NCBI GenBank assembly: GCA_046155605.1
Contig: JBJXFQ010000053.1
Coordinates: 1 to 16,814, forward strand
Direction: 5' to 3'
Length of the DNA: 16,814 nt
DNA from: JAEUIZ01 sp046155605
Lineage (GTDB): Bacteria; Planctomycetota; Phycisphaerae; Phycisphaerales; UBA1924
In this document: positions 7,011 through 14,168 of the stretch, one piece after another
Position numbering within the stretch: the stretch's first letter is position 1
Layout of the letters: the number at the start of each line of letters is the position of its first letter
Position numbers and translations under genes: made by a program
The notes under the pieces: generated by a model
Told to the model about the DNA's origin: nothing
The model's database searches: none
The model's input: only the letters and a program-made list of their open reading frames with translations

Positions 7011-8657
7011 TTGGCGACCCTGCTGCTCCGCCCGACCAACTGGCAAGGACGCACAATCCGCGTCGAGGCCGAGCCCATCTCGATCGGCCGGCACCCGGAT
7101 AACGCCGTCTGCCTGCACGACGAGAAACTCAGCCGCTTTCATTGCGTGGTCGAACCCGAGGGCGCGGGATTCCAGGTGCGCGACCTTCAGAGCCGCAACG
7201 GCACGCGGCTGAACGAGCAGAGAATCGACGCCTCGCCGATCACGCCGGGCGACACGCTCCGCGTCGGCGATCACGAGTTCATCGCGGAGTTCCTCGAATC
7301 CGGCCCGCCGCCCAAGAAAAAGGTTGCGGCGGCCAAGGGGCCGAAAGCCGCGAGCGGCGGCGCTCCGGTGGCCGAAGGAACCTGGGCCGCGGAGTTCGAG
7401 CGATTGCTCATGGCCCTGCCGCCCAAGGACACGCGTGAAGAGCCGGTGCATCTGATCGAGGCCGGGGGAGCCGCGACCGAAGCGCTCTCCGGCTCGGGCG
7501 AGGGGCCGCGGGCGATGCTGCTGCTGCTGCAAATCGCGAGCAAGGCCCACGCCACGGACATCCACCTGGAGCCCAAGGGCGAGACGAGCAACGCACGCAT
7601 GCGCGTCGATGGGCAGATGGTGACACTGGCGGAGATGCCCCGGCGGGTCGGCGACCTGATCGCGGGCCTGGTGAAGACGGCCTGCCAGATGACGATGGCC
7701 GCGCGAGATGCCGTGCAGGAGGGTCACTTCTCGGCGCGGTTCCCCGATCGCCGGATCGAGTTTCGCATCAGTTTCACGCCCAGCGTGCACGGCCAGAAAC
7801 TGGTCATCCGAATCCTCGACGAGCGCGACATCCCGCGATCGCTCGAGGAACTGGGGCTCGCGGGCTACATGTTTGAGCGGCTGCGGCGGACCTGCCAGCA
7901 GGACCACGGGCTGCTCCTGGTGTGCGGGCCGACGGGGAGCGGCAAGACGACCACGCTCTATAACGCGCTGCGGCAGATCGACCGCTACAGCCGCAACGTC
8001 GTGACGATCGAGGACCCCGTCGAGTATCAACTCGATAACGTCACGCAGATTCCCGTCAACTCGGGCTCGGGCAAGGACAATACGTTTGGGTCGCTCCTCC
8101 GCAGCGTGCTACGGCAGGACCCGGACGTGATCCTGGTGGGCGAGATCCGCGACGAGGAGACGGCCCGCACGGCGATGCAGGCCGCCATGACCGGCCACCT
8201 CGTCTTCTCGACGGTCCACTCGAAGGACACGATCTCGGCGATGTTCCGCCTGCTGGACCTGAAGGTCGAGCCGTATCTCGTGGCCAACTCGCTGGACCTC
8301 GTACTCGCGCAGCGGCTCGTCCGCGTGCTCTGCGATTCGTGCAAGCGTGCGGTCCCGGTCCTGCCGGGGGTAGCGACGCGGCTTGGGAAGTATCTCGGCG
8401 GAAAGACTCAGATGATGGCGGCGACGGGCTGCGGTCGCTGCATCCGGACGGGCTATCGCGGCCGACGCGCGATTTTCGAGTTGCTCGACTTCACGGACGA
8501 CCTGCGCGACGTGGTGCTGCGCGAGCCGTCGATCCAGGCCATGAAAAAAGTCATCGAATCGGGCCACTTCACGACGCTCGCGCAGAGCGGCTGGAAGTTG
8601 GTGGCCGAGGGCGTCACGACGCTCGAAGAGGTCGATCACGTCGCGGGGCAGGGATGA
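7011..8657 (+). CDS. FHA domain-GspE/PilB-type secretion ATPase fusion
   Basis: The 548-residue protein joins a forkhead-associated domain to a type II secretion / type IV pilus assembly ATPase. FHA (about 1-95) shows SIGRHPDN, LSRFH (Ser41, His44) and QSRNGTRLN (Asn63), the phosphothreonine-binding residues. A Lys/Ala linker (100-125) follows. The ATPase has ATDIHLEP (about 181-188), Walker A GPTGSGKT (306-313), Asp box DPVEY (335), Walker B with DVILVGEIRDEETA (372-385), His box TGHLVFSTVHS (394-404), and a zinc site of Cys441/444 and Cys474/477. Such ATPases power pseudopilus or pilus assembly at the inner membrane; here FHA replaces the usual N1 domain. I chose TTG at 7011, which is 8 nt after GGAGG and starts the FHA fold; an in-frame start at 6891 would overlap sucB's start. 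No other secretion genes are nearby. Confidence 0.92.
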   Translation: MATLLLRPTNWQGRTIRVEAEPISIGRHPDNAVCLHDEKLSRFHCVVEPEGAGFQVRDLQSRNGTRLNEQRIDASPITPGDTLRVGDHEFIAEFLESGPPPKKKVAAAKGPKAASGGAPVAEGTWAAEFERLLMALPPKDTREEPVHLIEAGGAATEALSGSGEGPRAMLLLLQIASKAHATDIHLEPKGETSNARMRVDGQMVTLAEMPRRVGDLIAGLVKTACQMTMAARDAVQEGHFSARFPDRRIEFRISFTPSVHGQKLVIRILDERDIPRSLEELGLAGYMFERLRRTCQQDHGLLLVCGPTGSGKTTTLYNALRQIDRYSRNVVTIEDPVEYQLDNVTQIPVNSGSGKDNTFGSLLRSVLRQDPDVILVGEIRDEETARTAMQAAMTGHLVFSTVHSKDTISAMFRLLDLKVEPYLVANSLDLVLAQRLVRVLCDSCKRAVPVLPGVATRLGKYLGGKTQMMAATGCGRCIRTGYRGRRAIFELLDFTDDLRDVVLREPSIQAMKKVIESGHFTTLAQSGWKLVAEGVTTLEEVDHVAGQG

Positions 8658-8660
8658 GAA

Positions 8661-9566
8661 TCAATCCGGCCAATCGCCCGAATAGACCTCTTCCGCCGGC
8701 CCGGTCATCAGCACGCGGTTGCTCGCGCGGTCCCACTTGATCGCGAGTTCGCCGCCCGGCAGCCGCATCGTTGCGGCGGGCGCGAGGCGATTCGTCAGCA
8801 CGCCCGCGACCAGTGCCGCGCAGGCACCGGTTCCGCAGGCCATGGTCAGGCCCGCGCCGCGCTCCCACGTCCGCATCACCGCCACCGTCGGCTCGATCGC
8901 CGCCACGACATGCACGTTCACGCGATTGGGGAAAATCGGCTGCGTCTCGAGGTATGGCCCGAGGCGTTCGAGCATCACCGCGTCCGGTCTCGCGCAGAAC
9001 AGAACGACATGCGGATTACCCATCGAGACGCACGTCATCCCCGGCTCAAGCCCCGCCTCCTCGACCCATGCCGACGACTCCGCCGGCAGGGGCACGAACC
9101 GCGCCAGCGGGAAGTCGATGATCTTGCCATCAGCCGTCGGTCGCGGCAACTCCACGGGAATCCTTTCCGCGCTCAGCACCGGCTCGCCCATGTCCACCGT
9201 CGCCGTCGCCAGGCGTGAATCCGCGGTCACATAGTCGATCGCCAGCACCCCGCGGCCCGTCTGCACCCGCAGCGGCAGCCGGCGGATCCCGAGCCGATCA
9301 TGGGCAAACTTGGCGACGCAGCGGACGCCGTTGCCGCACATCTCGGACTCGCTCCCGTCGGCGTTGAACATGCGCATGCGCACGTCGGCGGCGTTGGAGG
9401 TTGGTCGGCAGAGCAGGATGAGCCCGTCCGACCCGATGCCGCGATGCCGATCGCTCATCGCCCGCGCCAGGGCGGGCAGGTCGCGTCGCCGCTCGACGGC
9501 CGCGTCGGTGAACGCGTCCACATAGACATAGTCGTTGCCGATCCCGTGCATCTTGACAAAGCGCAT
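8661..9566 (-). CDS. dapF: Diaminopimelate epimerase (DapF)
   Basis: DapF is a PLP-independent racemase that converts LL-diaminopimelate to meso-DAP, the form used for lysine and for peptidoglycan cross-links. The 301-residue protein starts MRFVKMHGIGNDYVYVD. It carries both catalytic cysteines in their family motifs: Cys77 in FNADGSESEMCGNGVRC and Cys244 in ERGAGLTMACGTGACAAL (E. coli Cys73 and Cys217). MGNPHVVLF and a GSDG motif are also present. The ATG at 9566 has GGAGG 5 nt upstream. A TATAGT box overlaps the stop of the upstream M48 gene, so dapF probably has its own promoter. Its stop is 3 bases from that of the convergent FHA-ATPase, leaving no room for a separate terminator. Confidence 0.96.
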   Translation of the reverse strand: MRFVKMHGIGNDYVYVDAFTDAAVERRRDLPALARAMSDRHRGIGSDGLILLCRPTSNAADVRMRMFNADGSESEMCGNGVRCVAKFAHDRLGIRRLPLRVQTGRGVLAIDYVTADSRLATATVDMGEPVLSAERIPVELPRPTADGKIIDFPLARFVPLPAESSAWVEEAGLEPGMTCVSMGNPHVVLFCARPDAVMLERLGPYLETQPIFPNRVNVHVVAAIEPTVAVMRTWERGAGLTMACGTGACAALVAGVLTNRLAPAATMRLPGGELAIKWDRASNRVLMTGPAEEVYSGDWPD

Positions 9567-9584
9567 CCGTGCCTCCGCGCTGGG

Positions 9585-9590
9585 ACTATA
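9585..9590 (-). promoter_or_regulatory. dapF -10 box
   Basis: The minus strand reads TATAGT (5 of 6 to consensus). Predicted start is near 9578, giving a 12-nt leader that contains GGAGG (9576-9572). The box overlaps the M48 stop codon at 9586-9588. No good -35 is visible. Confidence 0.42.
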
Positions 9591-11001
9591 GCGAATCAGC
9601 AGCGATGATCGCGACCGACGCGAGGGCGGCCAGCGCGATCGCCACCTTGGTCCACGCCGCGGCGCGGTCTGGCCCGAGGCGATCCACCGGCCGCCCGCTC
9701 AGACTCATCAGGCTGATCTGGCGGGCACGGATCGAGCCGTGCCGCCAGGAATGGCGATCGGGCGGGATGTGGCTGAGCCGCGCGACGGTCTCGAGGGCCG
9801 CGATCATCGCCGTCACCGCAGCGGGCCGCACCGTGCGCTGGCCGTCGCCCTCGGCGGGGCTGAGGAGTTGCGCGGCGAAGGCGTCCGCCTGCCATTCAAA
9901 GCGCCGGCTGACAAACCCAAACGCAAAGAATGCGGCAATCAGCGAGAGCGTGAGCGCGAGGAGTTCCGCCCATGCCGCCGGCACCCACGCGAGCGAGCGC
10001 ACGGCGTGCTCGGCCGCGAACGCCGACACCACCAGGATCGAGAGCCCGCCGACCAGGAGCCACGGCAGATGCCGCCGGCGAACGTGCCCGAACTCGTGGG
10101 CCGCCACCGCTCGCACCTGTTCGGCCGGCAGTCGATCGAGCAACGCATCGGTGAGCAGGACGTATCGGAATCGCGCGACGAGCCCCATGGCCGCGCCGTT
10201 GATCATCGCGAAGTGAGTTCGCCACACGAGCAGTTCGCGCACGCGGACCTTGGCGTCCTTGGCCAGTTCCAGGATGCCGTCGCGGAGTGGCCCTGGGCCG
10301 AGCGCCGTGGTGTCCCAGAGCCTGGTCGCCGCGGCGGGCATGAGCGTCAGGATCAGGATCGCCCCCGCCACGCGGAGGCCGACGAGCACCATCGGCTGAT
10401 CGGCGCGCAAGGACCGCGCCACCACCTGCGACAGTTCCTCCCAGCCCGAGATCAGCAGGATCGGCAGCAGCGTCAGGCCCAGCGTGTTGCGCAGCGACGC
10501 GAGCACATGCTGCCCGCGCGTCGGCAATGAAACGCCGAGCCCGCCGCGATCCAGATCGCCCAGGATCGAGGCCTCACGCAGACGCCGATCGATCGGGAAC
10601 TCCGACCACCACAGCATCACGATCAGCGTCAGCATCGGTGCCGCGGCGAGCACTTCGTCGAGCAGCACGATGTTGCCGATGGCGCCGCGGATGGCATCGA
10701 GCCAGCCGAGCCACAGCACCGCGCCCGCGTGGGTGACAAATCCGGCACCGCGCGCCAGCCTCGCCGCCTGGAACGCCCGCATCACCGCGCGATGATCGCC
10801 CGTTCGATCGATCCGCCTGGCCTGGGAGCGCATGAAGAGTTGCGCCGAGGCCCAGAGCAGGACTATCGCCGCGGGAAAGAGGAGCACGCCCCATGCCGAC
10901 GCCGCCGCGCCACCCCGTGGCCCGCGCAGTTCGTCCCGCAGGAAGATCACGACGAAAGTGGCGACAACCAGAACCTGGACCAGGGCTCCCCCCTCTTCCA
11001 C
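9586..11001 (-). CDS. Membrane-bound M48-family zinc metallopeptidase
   Basis: The 471-residue polytopic membrane protein has the M48 signature. VRAVAAHEFGHVRRRH contains HEFGH (His302, Glu303, His306). FEWQADAFAA supplies the third zinc ligand Glu369 and Asp373, after two membrane segments, as in HtpX and Ste24/CAAX-protease families. Hydrophobic segments are visible near 7-22, 37-56, 88-132, 172-187, 203-222, 313-332, 344-363 and 448-467. Substrate is unknown; M48 membrane proteases usually act in envelope quality control or protein processing. The start is a GTG at 11001 with GGAAGG very close upstream, so the exact start is uncertain. It lies 12 bases after the stop of the upstream lipoprotein gene, and the two very likely form an operon. 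Confidence 0.88.
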   Translation of the reverse strand: MEEGGALVQVLVVATFVVIFLRDELRGPRGGAAASAWGVLLFPAAIVLLWASAQLFMRSQARRIDRTGDHRAVMRAFQAARLARGAGFVTHAGAVLWLGWLDAIRGAIGNIVLLDEVLAAAPMLTLIVMLWWSEFPIDRRLREASILGDLDRGGLGVSLPTRGQHVLASLRNTLGLTLLPILLISGWEELSQVVARSLRADQPMVLVGLRVAGAILILTLMPAAATRLWDTTALGPGPLRDGILELAKDAKVRVRELLVWRTHFAMINGAAMGLVARFRYVLLTDALLDRLPAEQVRAVAAHEFGHVRRRHLPWLLVGGLSILVVSAFAAEHAVRSLAWVPAAWAELLALTLSLIAAFFAFGFVSRRFEWQADAFAAQLLSPAEGDGQRTVRPAAVTAMIAALETVARLSHIPPDRHSWRHGSIRARQISLMSLSGRPVDRLGPDRAAAWTKVAIALAALASVAIIAADSL

Positions 11002-11013
11002 CCCTTCCGCCCG

Positions 11014-12504
11014 CTATGGCGCGACGATGGTCCCCAGATCGAGCACCTCGCCGCCGGGAAAGTAGACATCCGCATTGAGCGTATCGACGCGGATCGAAGT
11101 AAAGACGACGCAGGCTCGCCCCAGCCGCGCCGCGTAGACCATGTCGGCCTGACTGGGGCCCGCGTACTCCGTGTTCCGCGGCTTCTGGGCATGAAAGTGG
11201 TAATGAGCCAGCGCGTGATCGGATTGCACGATCATGTCAGTGGAGGCGACAAACTCGCGGTCGCCGCGCCGGTCGCCGGGCCGCGGCGGATAGAGAACGA
11301 CATTGAAGGGCGGGTCGGAGTGTGGCGGCGAGGCGACGAGCAGCCCGCCGTACTCCGCCGAATCGTCGTCGCGATCCATCTGCGACTGCGCCCGGAGCGT
11401 GCGCGCAAGGCGCGTGCCCGCGAGCGACCGATCGATGACCAGCGCGACGAGCAGGTCGCCCCACAAGATCGTCGCCTCGACCTGCGCCAGGCGCTCGGTC
11501 GATGGCACGGAGCCCTCGCGGTCGCCGCGGACGCGCCGATAGACCGGGCGCGACCCGAGCTTTCCGCGCAGTTCGCTCAGGAGCGCGGCGCGATCAGCGG
11601 CGAGCCAAGGCGAGCCTTGCGCCGCGGCCCAGTGGATGGCGGCGATGTGCCGCAGTTGGAGCCGCCCGGTGCGCACGGGGTCGGTCGTCGCGACGGCCGC
11701 GGTCGCCGCGTCCCACCACGCGCGGTTCGCGGGCTTGTTGAAGTCGCGGAGCGAGGCGAGCCATCGCAACTCGTCGCCCGTGAGCGGCGCGCAGCGCAAA
11801 TCCCGCAGGCACGCACGCAGATCGGCGATCGCGCCCGTCGCCTGCTCAGGGGCCGTAACCAGCCACTCGGCCCGCTGCTCGCCACGAGGATCGAGCCGCG
11901 CGAGCAAGTCCCACGCGTCCGCGCGGATGCGCTCGGTCGTGACGGGTCGAAGCACCGACCGATCTTCCGGCGGCGCGACAAAGACGCCCCACACCACCTC
12001 CGCCAGCCCTTGCTCCGGGTTCAGCGTCCGGATCGCTTTGGCCTCGGGCCGATCCTCGTCGCGCACCTTCTCCCACGATCGACTCAGGCTCCGCACCAGC
12101 GCCGGCGTCGCGTCGCTCCACCCTCTCGTTCCCGCCAACTCCGCGAGAAACGTCGTCATCCCGCGATCCTGCTCGCGCGGCAGCATCAGCAGCGTCAGCC
12201 GATGCGTGTCGGTGTCGCCCTCTTCCGACCGATCGTCGGCCAGCGCCTTGAATGCCGCCAACCGTAGCGGAACAGGCCAGGCGCTCGGTCCGGCGACGGT
12301 TTTCAAGTCCTCGCGTGCCGCCTGCCGTTCGCGCGGGCCTTGCGAGGCCGACGCCCACCGCCGCTCGATGGCTGCGATCCGCGCTTTGGTCGAGAGCCGC
12401 GAGTCGCGCACCTGCGACATCGGGTCGGTCTCGGCCCGCTGCCGCGCGCACGATGACATCACCAGCAATCCGAGCACCATCGAAACACGGTATCTGCGGC
12501 CCAT
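11014..12504 (-). CDS. Lipoprotein with C-terminal JAMM/JAB-like metallopeptidase signature
   Basis: I do not recognise the full 496-residue protein as a named family. It begins MGRRYRVSMVLGLLVMSSC, a short lipoprotein-type signal with Cys19 as likely lipidation site. Residues of about 30-370 are rich in Arg, Ala and Leu, look helical, and have no motif I know. The C-terminus resembles a JAMM/MPN core: Glu384 in EYGGLLVA, then HYHFH (His434/436/438), then PSQAD (Ser451, Asp454), followed by a strand-like ACVVFTSIRV. In JAMM proteases Glu, HxH and Asp bind zinc and activate water. The HxH-to-SxxD gap here is longer than usual, so this is a hypothesis. I chose the ATG at 12504 because it starts the signal peptide; the frame is open to 12636. 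TAGACT lies 8 nt upstream. It is cotranscribed with the M48 gene. Confidence 0.8.
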   Translation of the reverse strand: MGRRYRVSMVLGLLVMSSCARQRAETDPMSQVRDSRLSTKARIAAIERRWASASQGPRERQAAREDLKTVAGPSAWPVPLRLAAFKALADDRSEEGDTDTHRLTLLMLPREQDRGMTTFLAELAGTRGWSDATPALVRSLSRSWEKVRDEDRPEAKAIRTLNPEQGLAEVVWGVFVAPPEDRSVLRPVTTERIRADAWDLLARLDPRGEQRAEWLVTAPEQATGAIADLRACLRDLRCAPLTGDELRWLASLRDFNKPANRAWWDAATAAVATTDPVRTGRLQLRHIAAIHWAAAQGSPWLAADRAALLSELRGKLGSRPVYRRVRGDREGSVPSTERLAQVEATILWGDLLVALVIDRSLAGTRLARTLRAQSQMDRDDDSAEYGGLLVASPPHSDPPFNVVLYPPRPGDRRGDREFVASTDMIVQSDHALAHYHFHAQKPRNTEYAGPSQADMVYAARLGRACVVFTSIRVDTLNADVYFPGGEVLDLGTIVAP

Positions 12505-12512
12505 GCGATCGG

Positions 12513-12518
12513 AGTCTA
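12513..12518 (-). promoter_or_regulatory. TAGACT -10-like box before the lipoprotein gene
   Basis: The minus strand reads TAGACT, then 8 nt (CCGATCGC), then the ATG at 12504. No Shine-Dalgarno is close enough to use, so a near-leaderless transcript is possible. Confidence 0.33.
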
Positions 12519-12606
12519 GGGGCCTCTGATGTTGGCTCGGAGTCAATCCAGCGCGTTTCGACGCCGAGTCTGAGCGCGTCCGCATGCGAAGGCTCAGGGG
12601 CACCAC

Positions 12607-12642
12607 CCGAGGATTCGTTCGACGAGCCTCGCTCATCCTCGG
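12607..12642. repeat. Inverted repeat CCGAGGAT / ATCCTCGG
   Basis: CCGAGGAT (12607-12614) and ATCCTCGG (12635-12642) are perfect 8-bp inverted arms separated by 20 bases, in the space between the divergent lipoprotein and nfuA-like genes. The position, about 37-72 bases before nfuA, suits an operator. The function is unproven. Confidence 0.35.
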
Positions 12643-12667
12643 CGTGAATCCGAATGGACGCGGTTCC

Positions 12668-12673
12668 TACCAT
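12668..12673 (+). promoter_or_regulatory. TACCAT -10-like box before the nfuA-like gene
   Basis: TACCAT is followed by 5 nt (ACTTC) and the ATG at 12679. A GTGAAT at 12644-12649 lies 18 nt upstream as a weak -35. No Shine-Dalgarno is present, so a leaderless mRNA is likely. Confidence 0.42.
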
Positions 12674-12678
12674 ACTTC

Positions 12679-12924
12679 ATGCCCTCGCCGGCCACATCCG
12701 TCCACGACCGCGTCGCGCGGGTGATCAACCTCATCCGCCCCGCCGTGCAATCCGATGGCGGCGACGTCGAACTCGTCGAGGTCACGGGCGGCGGGATCGT
12801 CCGCATCCGCCTCCACGGCGCCTGCGTCGGCTGCCCATCCTCCAACATCACCCTCCAGCTCGGCATCGAACGCAACCTCAAGGCGCATGTGCCGGAGGTC
12901 GCGTCGGTCGAGGCGGTGGATTAG
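12679..12924 (+). CDS. NifU C-terminal-domain (Nfu) Fe-S scaffold/carrier protein
   Basis: This 81-residue protein is a stand-alone Nfu domain. It has an N-terminal helix (VARVINLIRPAVQSDGGDVE), a VRIRLHGACVGCPSS segment with the CxxC pair Cys49/Cys52 that binds an Fe-S cluster at the subunit interface, and a TLQLGIERNLK helix. Nfu proteins carry [4Fe-4S] clusters to client apoproteins in the cytoplasm. It lacks the N-terminal IscU-like domain of NifU and the A-type domain of NfuA, so it is the short form common outside proteobacteria. Its TAG stop (12922-12924) overlaps the TAA stop of convergent lysC (12923-12921). No isc or suf genes are adjacent. Confidence 0.93.
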   Translation: MPSPATSVHDRVARVINLIRPAVQSDGGDVELVEVTGGGIVRIRLHGACVGCPSSNITLQLGIERNLKAHVPEVASVEAVD

Positions 12925-14168
12925 GCGCGCGCTGGCTCCCCCAGCCCGAACGCCGCGTGGACGGCCCGCATCGCCTTCTCGCCGTCCTCTTTCGCGAGGA
13001 TGCACGAGATGCGAATCTCGCTCGTGGTGATGTTCTGGATCCGCACGCCCGCCTCCGCCAGCGCCTTGAACATCTTGGCCGCCACGCCAGTGTGCGACCG
13101 CATGCCTACGCCCACCGCCGACACCTTGCACAGCCCCACATCGACCCGCACCGCGCCCCACGACCCCGCGCCGCGCACCGGCCCGGAATCCGACAGAATC
13201 CGATCGAGCACCGGCTTGATGTCCGCCAAATCCGCGTGATCGACCGTGAAACTCACGCTCGTGGTCTCGGGCGAGACCTCGTTCTGGATGATGTCATCGA
13301 CGAGGATGCTCGCCGACGCGATGGCAGCGAAAATCCGCGCCTGGATCCCCGCGACCGTCGGCAGGCCCGTAAGCGTCACGCGTCCGAGGTTCGTCTTGAG
13401 CGCGACGCCCGTCACCTCCTCCTGCTCCATGTCCTTGGTCTCGGAGACGATCATCGTGCCCTTGTCCGGCAGCATCGCGTGCCTCACATGAATGGGGATG
13501 TTGTACTTCGCGCCAAAGAAAATCGACCGCGTCGCCATCACCTTCGCGCCCAGCGACGCCAGTTCGAGGATCTCCTCGTAACTGATCCGCTCGAGTTTCC
13601 GCGCCTCGGGCACCACGCGCGGATCGGCGGTGTAGATGCCATCGACGTCGGTGTAAATCTCGCACTCATCGGCCCGCAACGCCGCCGCCAGCGCCACCGC
13701 GGTCGTGTCCGACCCGCCGCGGCCCAGCGTCGTCGTCTCACCGTCGTCCGTCACGCCCTGAAACCCCGCCACGACCACCACGCGGCCTTCGGCAAGATGG
13801 GCCTTGACGCGGGAGGTGTCGATGTTTCGAATGCGCGCCCGCGTGTGGGCCGCCTCGGTCAGAATCCGCGCCTGCGCCCCGGTCAGGCTCACCGCCGGCT
13901 GCCCGAGCGAGCCCAGCGCCATCGCCGTCAGCGCGATCGAGACCTGCTCGCCGGCCGCCATCAGTTGATCCATCTCTCGCTTCTGCGGCGAGGCCGCGAC
14001 CTCGCCCGCCAACTCGATCAGTTTGTCCGTCGTCTTGCCCATCGCCGAGACAACGACCACGACATCATGCCCGCTCCGCCGCGCGTCATACGCCCGCTGC
14101 GCACAACGCCGGATCCGGTCCGCGTCGGCCACCGACGAGCCGCCGAACTTCTGCACGATCAGCGTCAC
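12921..14168 (-). CDS. lysC: Aspartate kinase (LysC)
   Basis: Aspartokinase phosphorylates aspartate, feeding lysine, DAP, threonine and methionine. The 415-residue protein has an amino-acid kinase domain (1 to about 235) with KFGGSSVAD (Lys7), the TTLGRGGSDTTA loop (147-156) and YTDVDGIYTADPR. Two ACT domains follow (about 260-325 and 345-408), the second with NITTSEIRISC typical of feedback-regulated, lysine- or threonine-sensitive LysC; the effector cannot be read from sequence. The frame extends far upstream, but the fold begins at VTLIVQKFGG. GTG at 14168 lies 8 nt after GGGAG and overlaps the prpB stop as GTGA, so translation is probably coupled. Cotranscribed from the prpB promoter. 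Confidence 0.96.
   Translation of the reverse strand: MTLIVQKFGGSSVADADRIRRCAQRAYDARRSGHDVVVVVSAMGKTTDKLIELAGEVAASPQKREMDQLMAAGEQVSIALTAMALGSLGQPAVSLTGAQARILTEAAHTRARIRNIDTSRVKAHLAEGRVVVVAGFQGVTDDGETTTLGRGGSDTTAVALAAALRADECEIYTDVDGIYTADPRVVPEARKLERISYEEILELASLGAKVMATRSIFFGAKYNIPIHVRHAMLPDKGTMIVSETKDMEQEEVTGVALKTNLGRVTLTGLPTVAGIQARIFAAIASASILVDDIIQNEVSPETTSVSFTVDHADLADIKPVLDRILSDSGPVRGAGSWGAVRVDVGLCKVSAVGVGMRSHTGVAAKMFKALAEAGVRIQNITTSEIRISCILAKEDGEKAMRAVHAAFGLGEPARA

Noticed and set aside
6898..7056. Longer sucB start upstream of 6897
   Set aside because: The added 53 residues are Gly/Pro/Cys-rich and precede a complete lipoyl domain, and they overlap the divergent gene's promoter and start.
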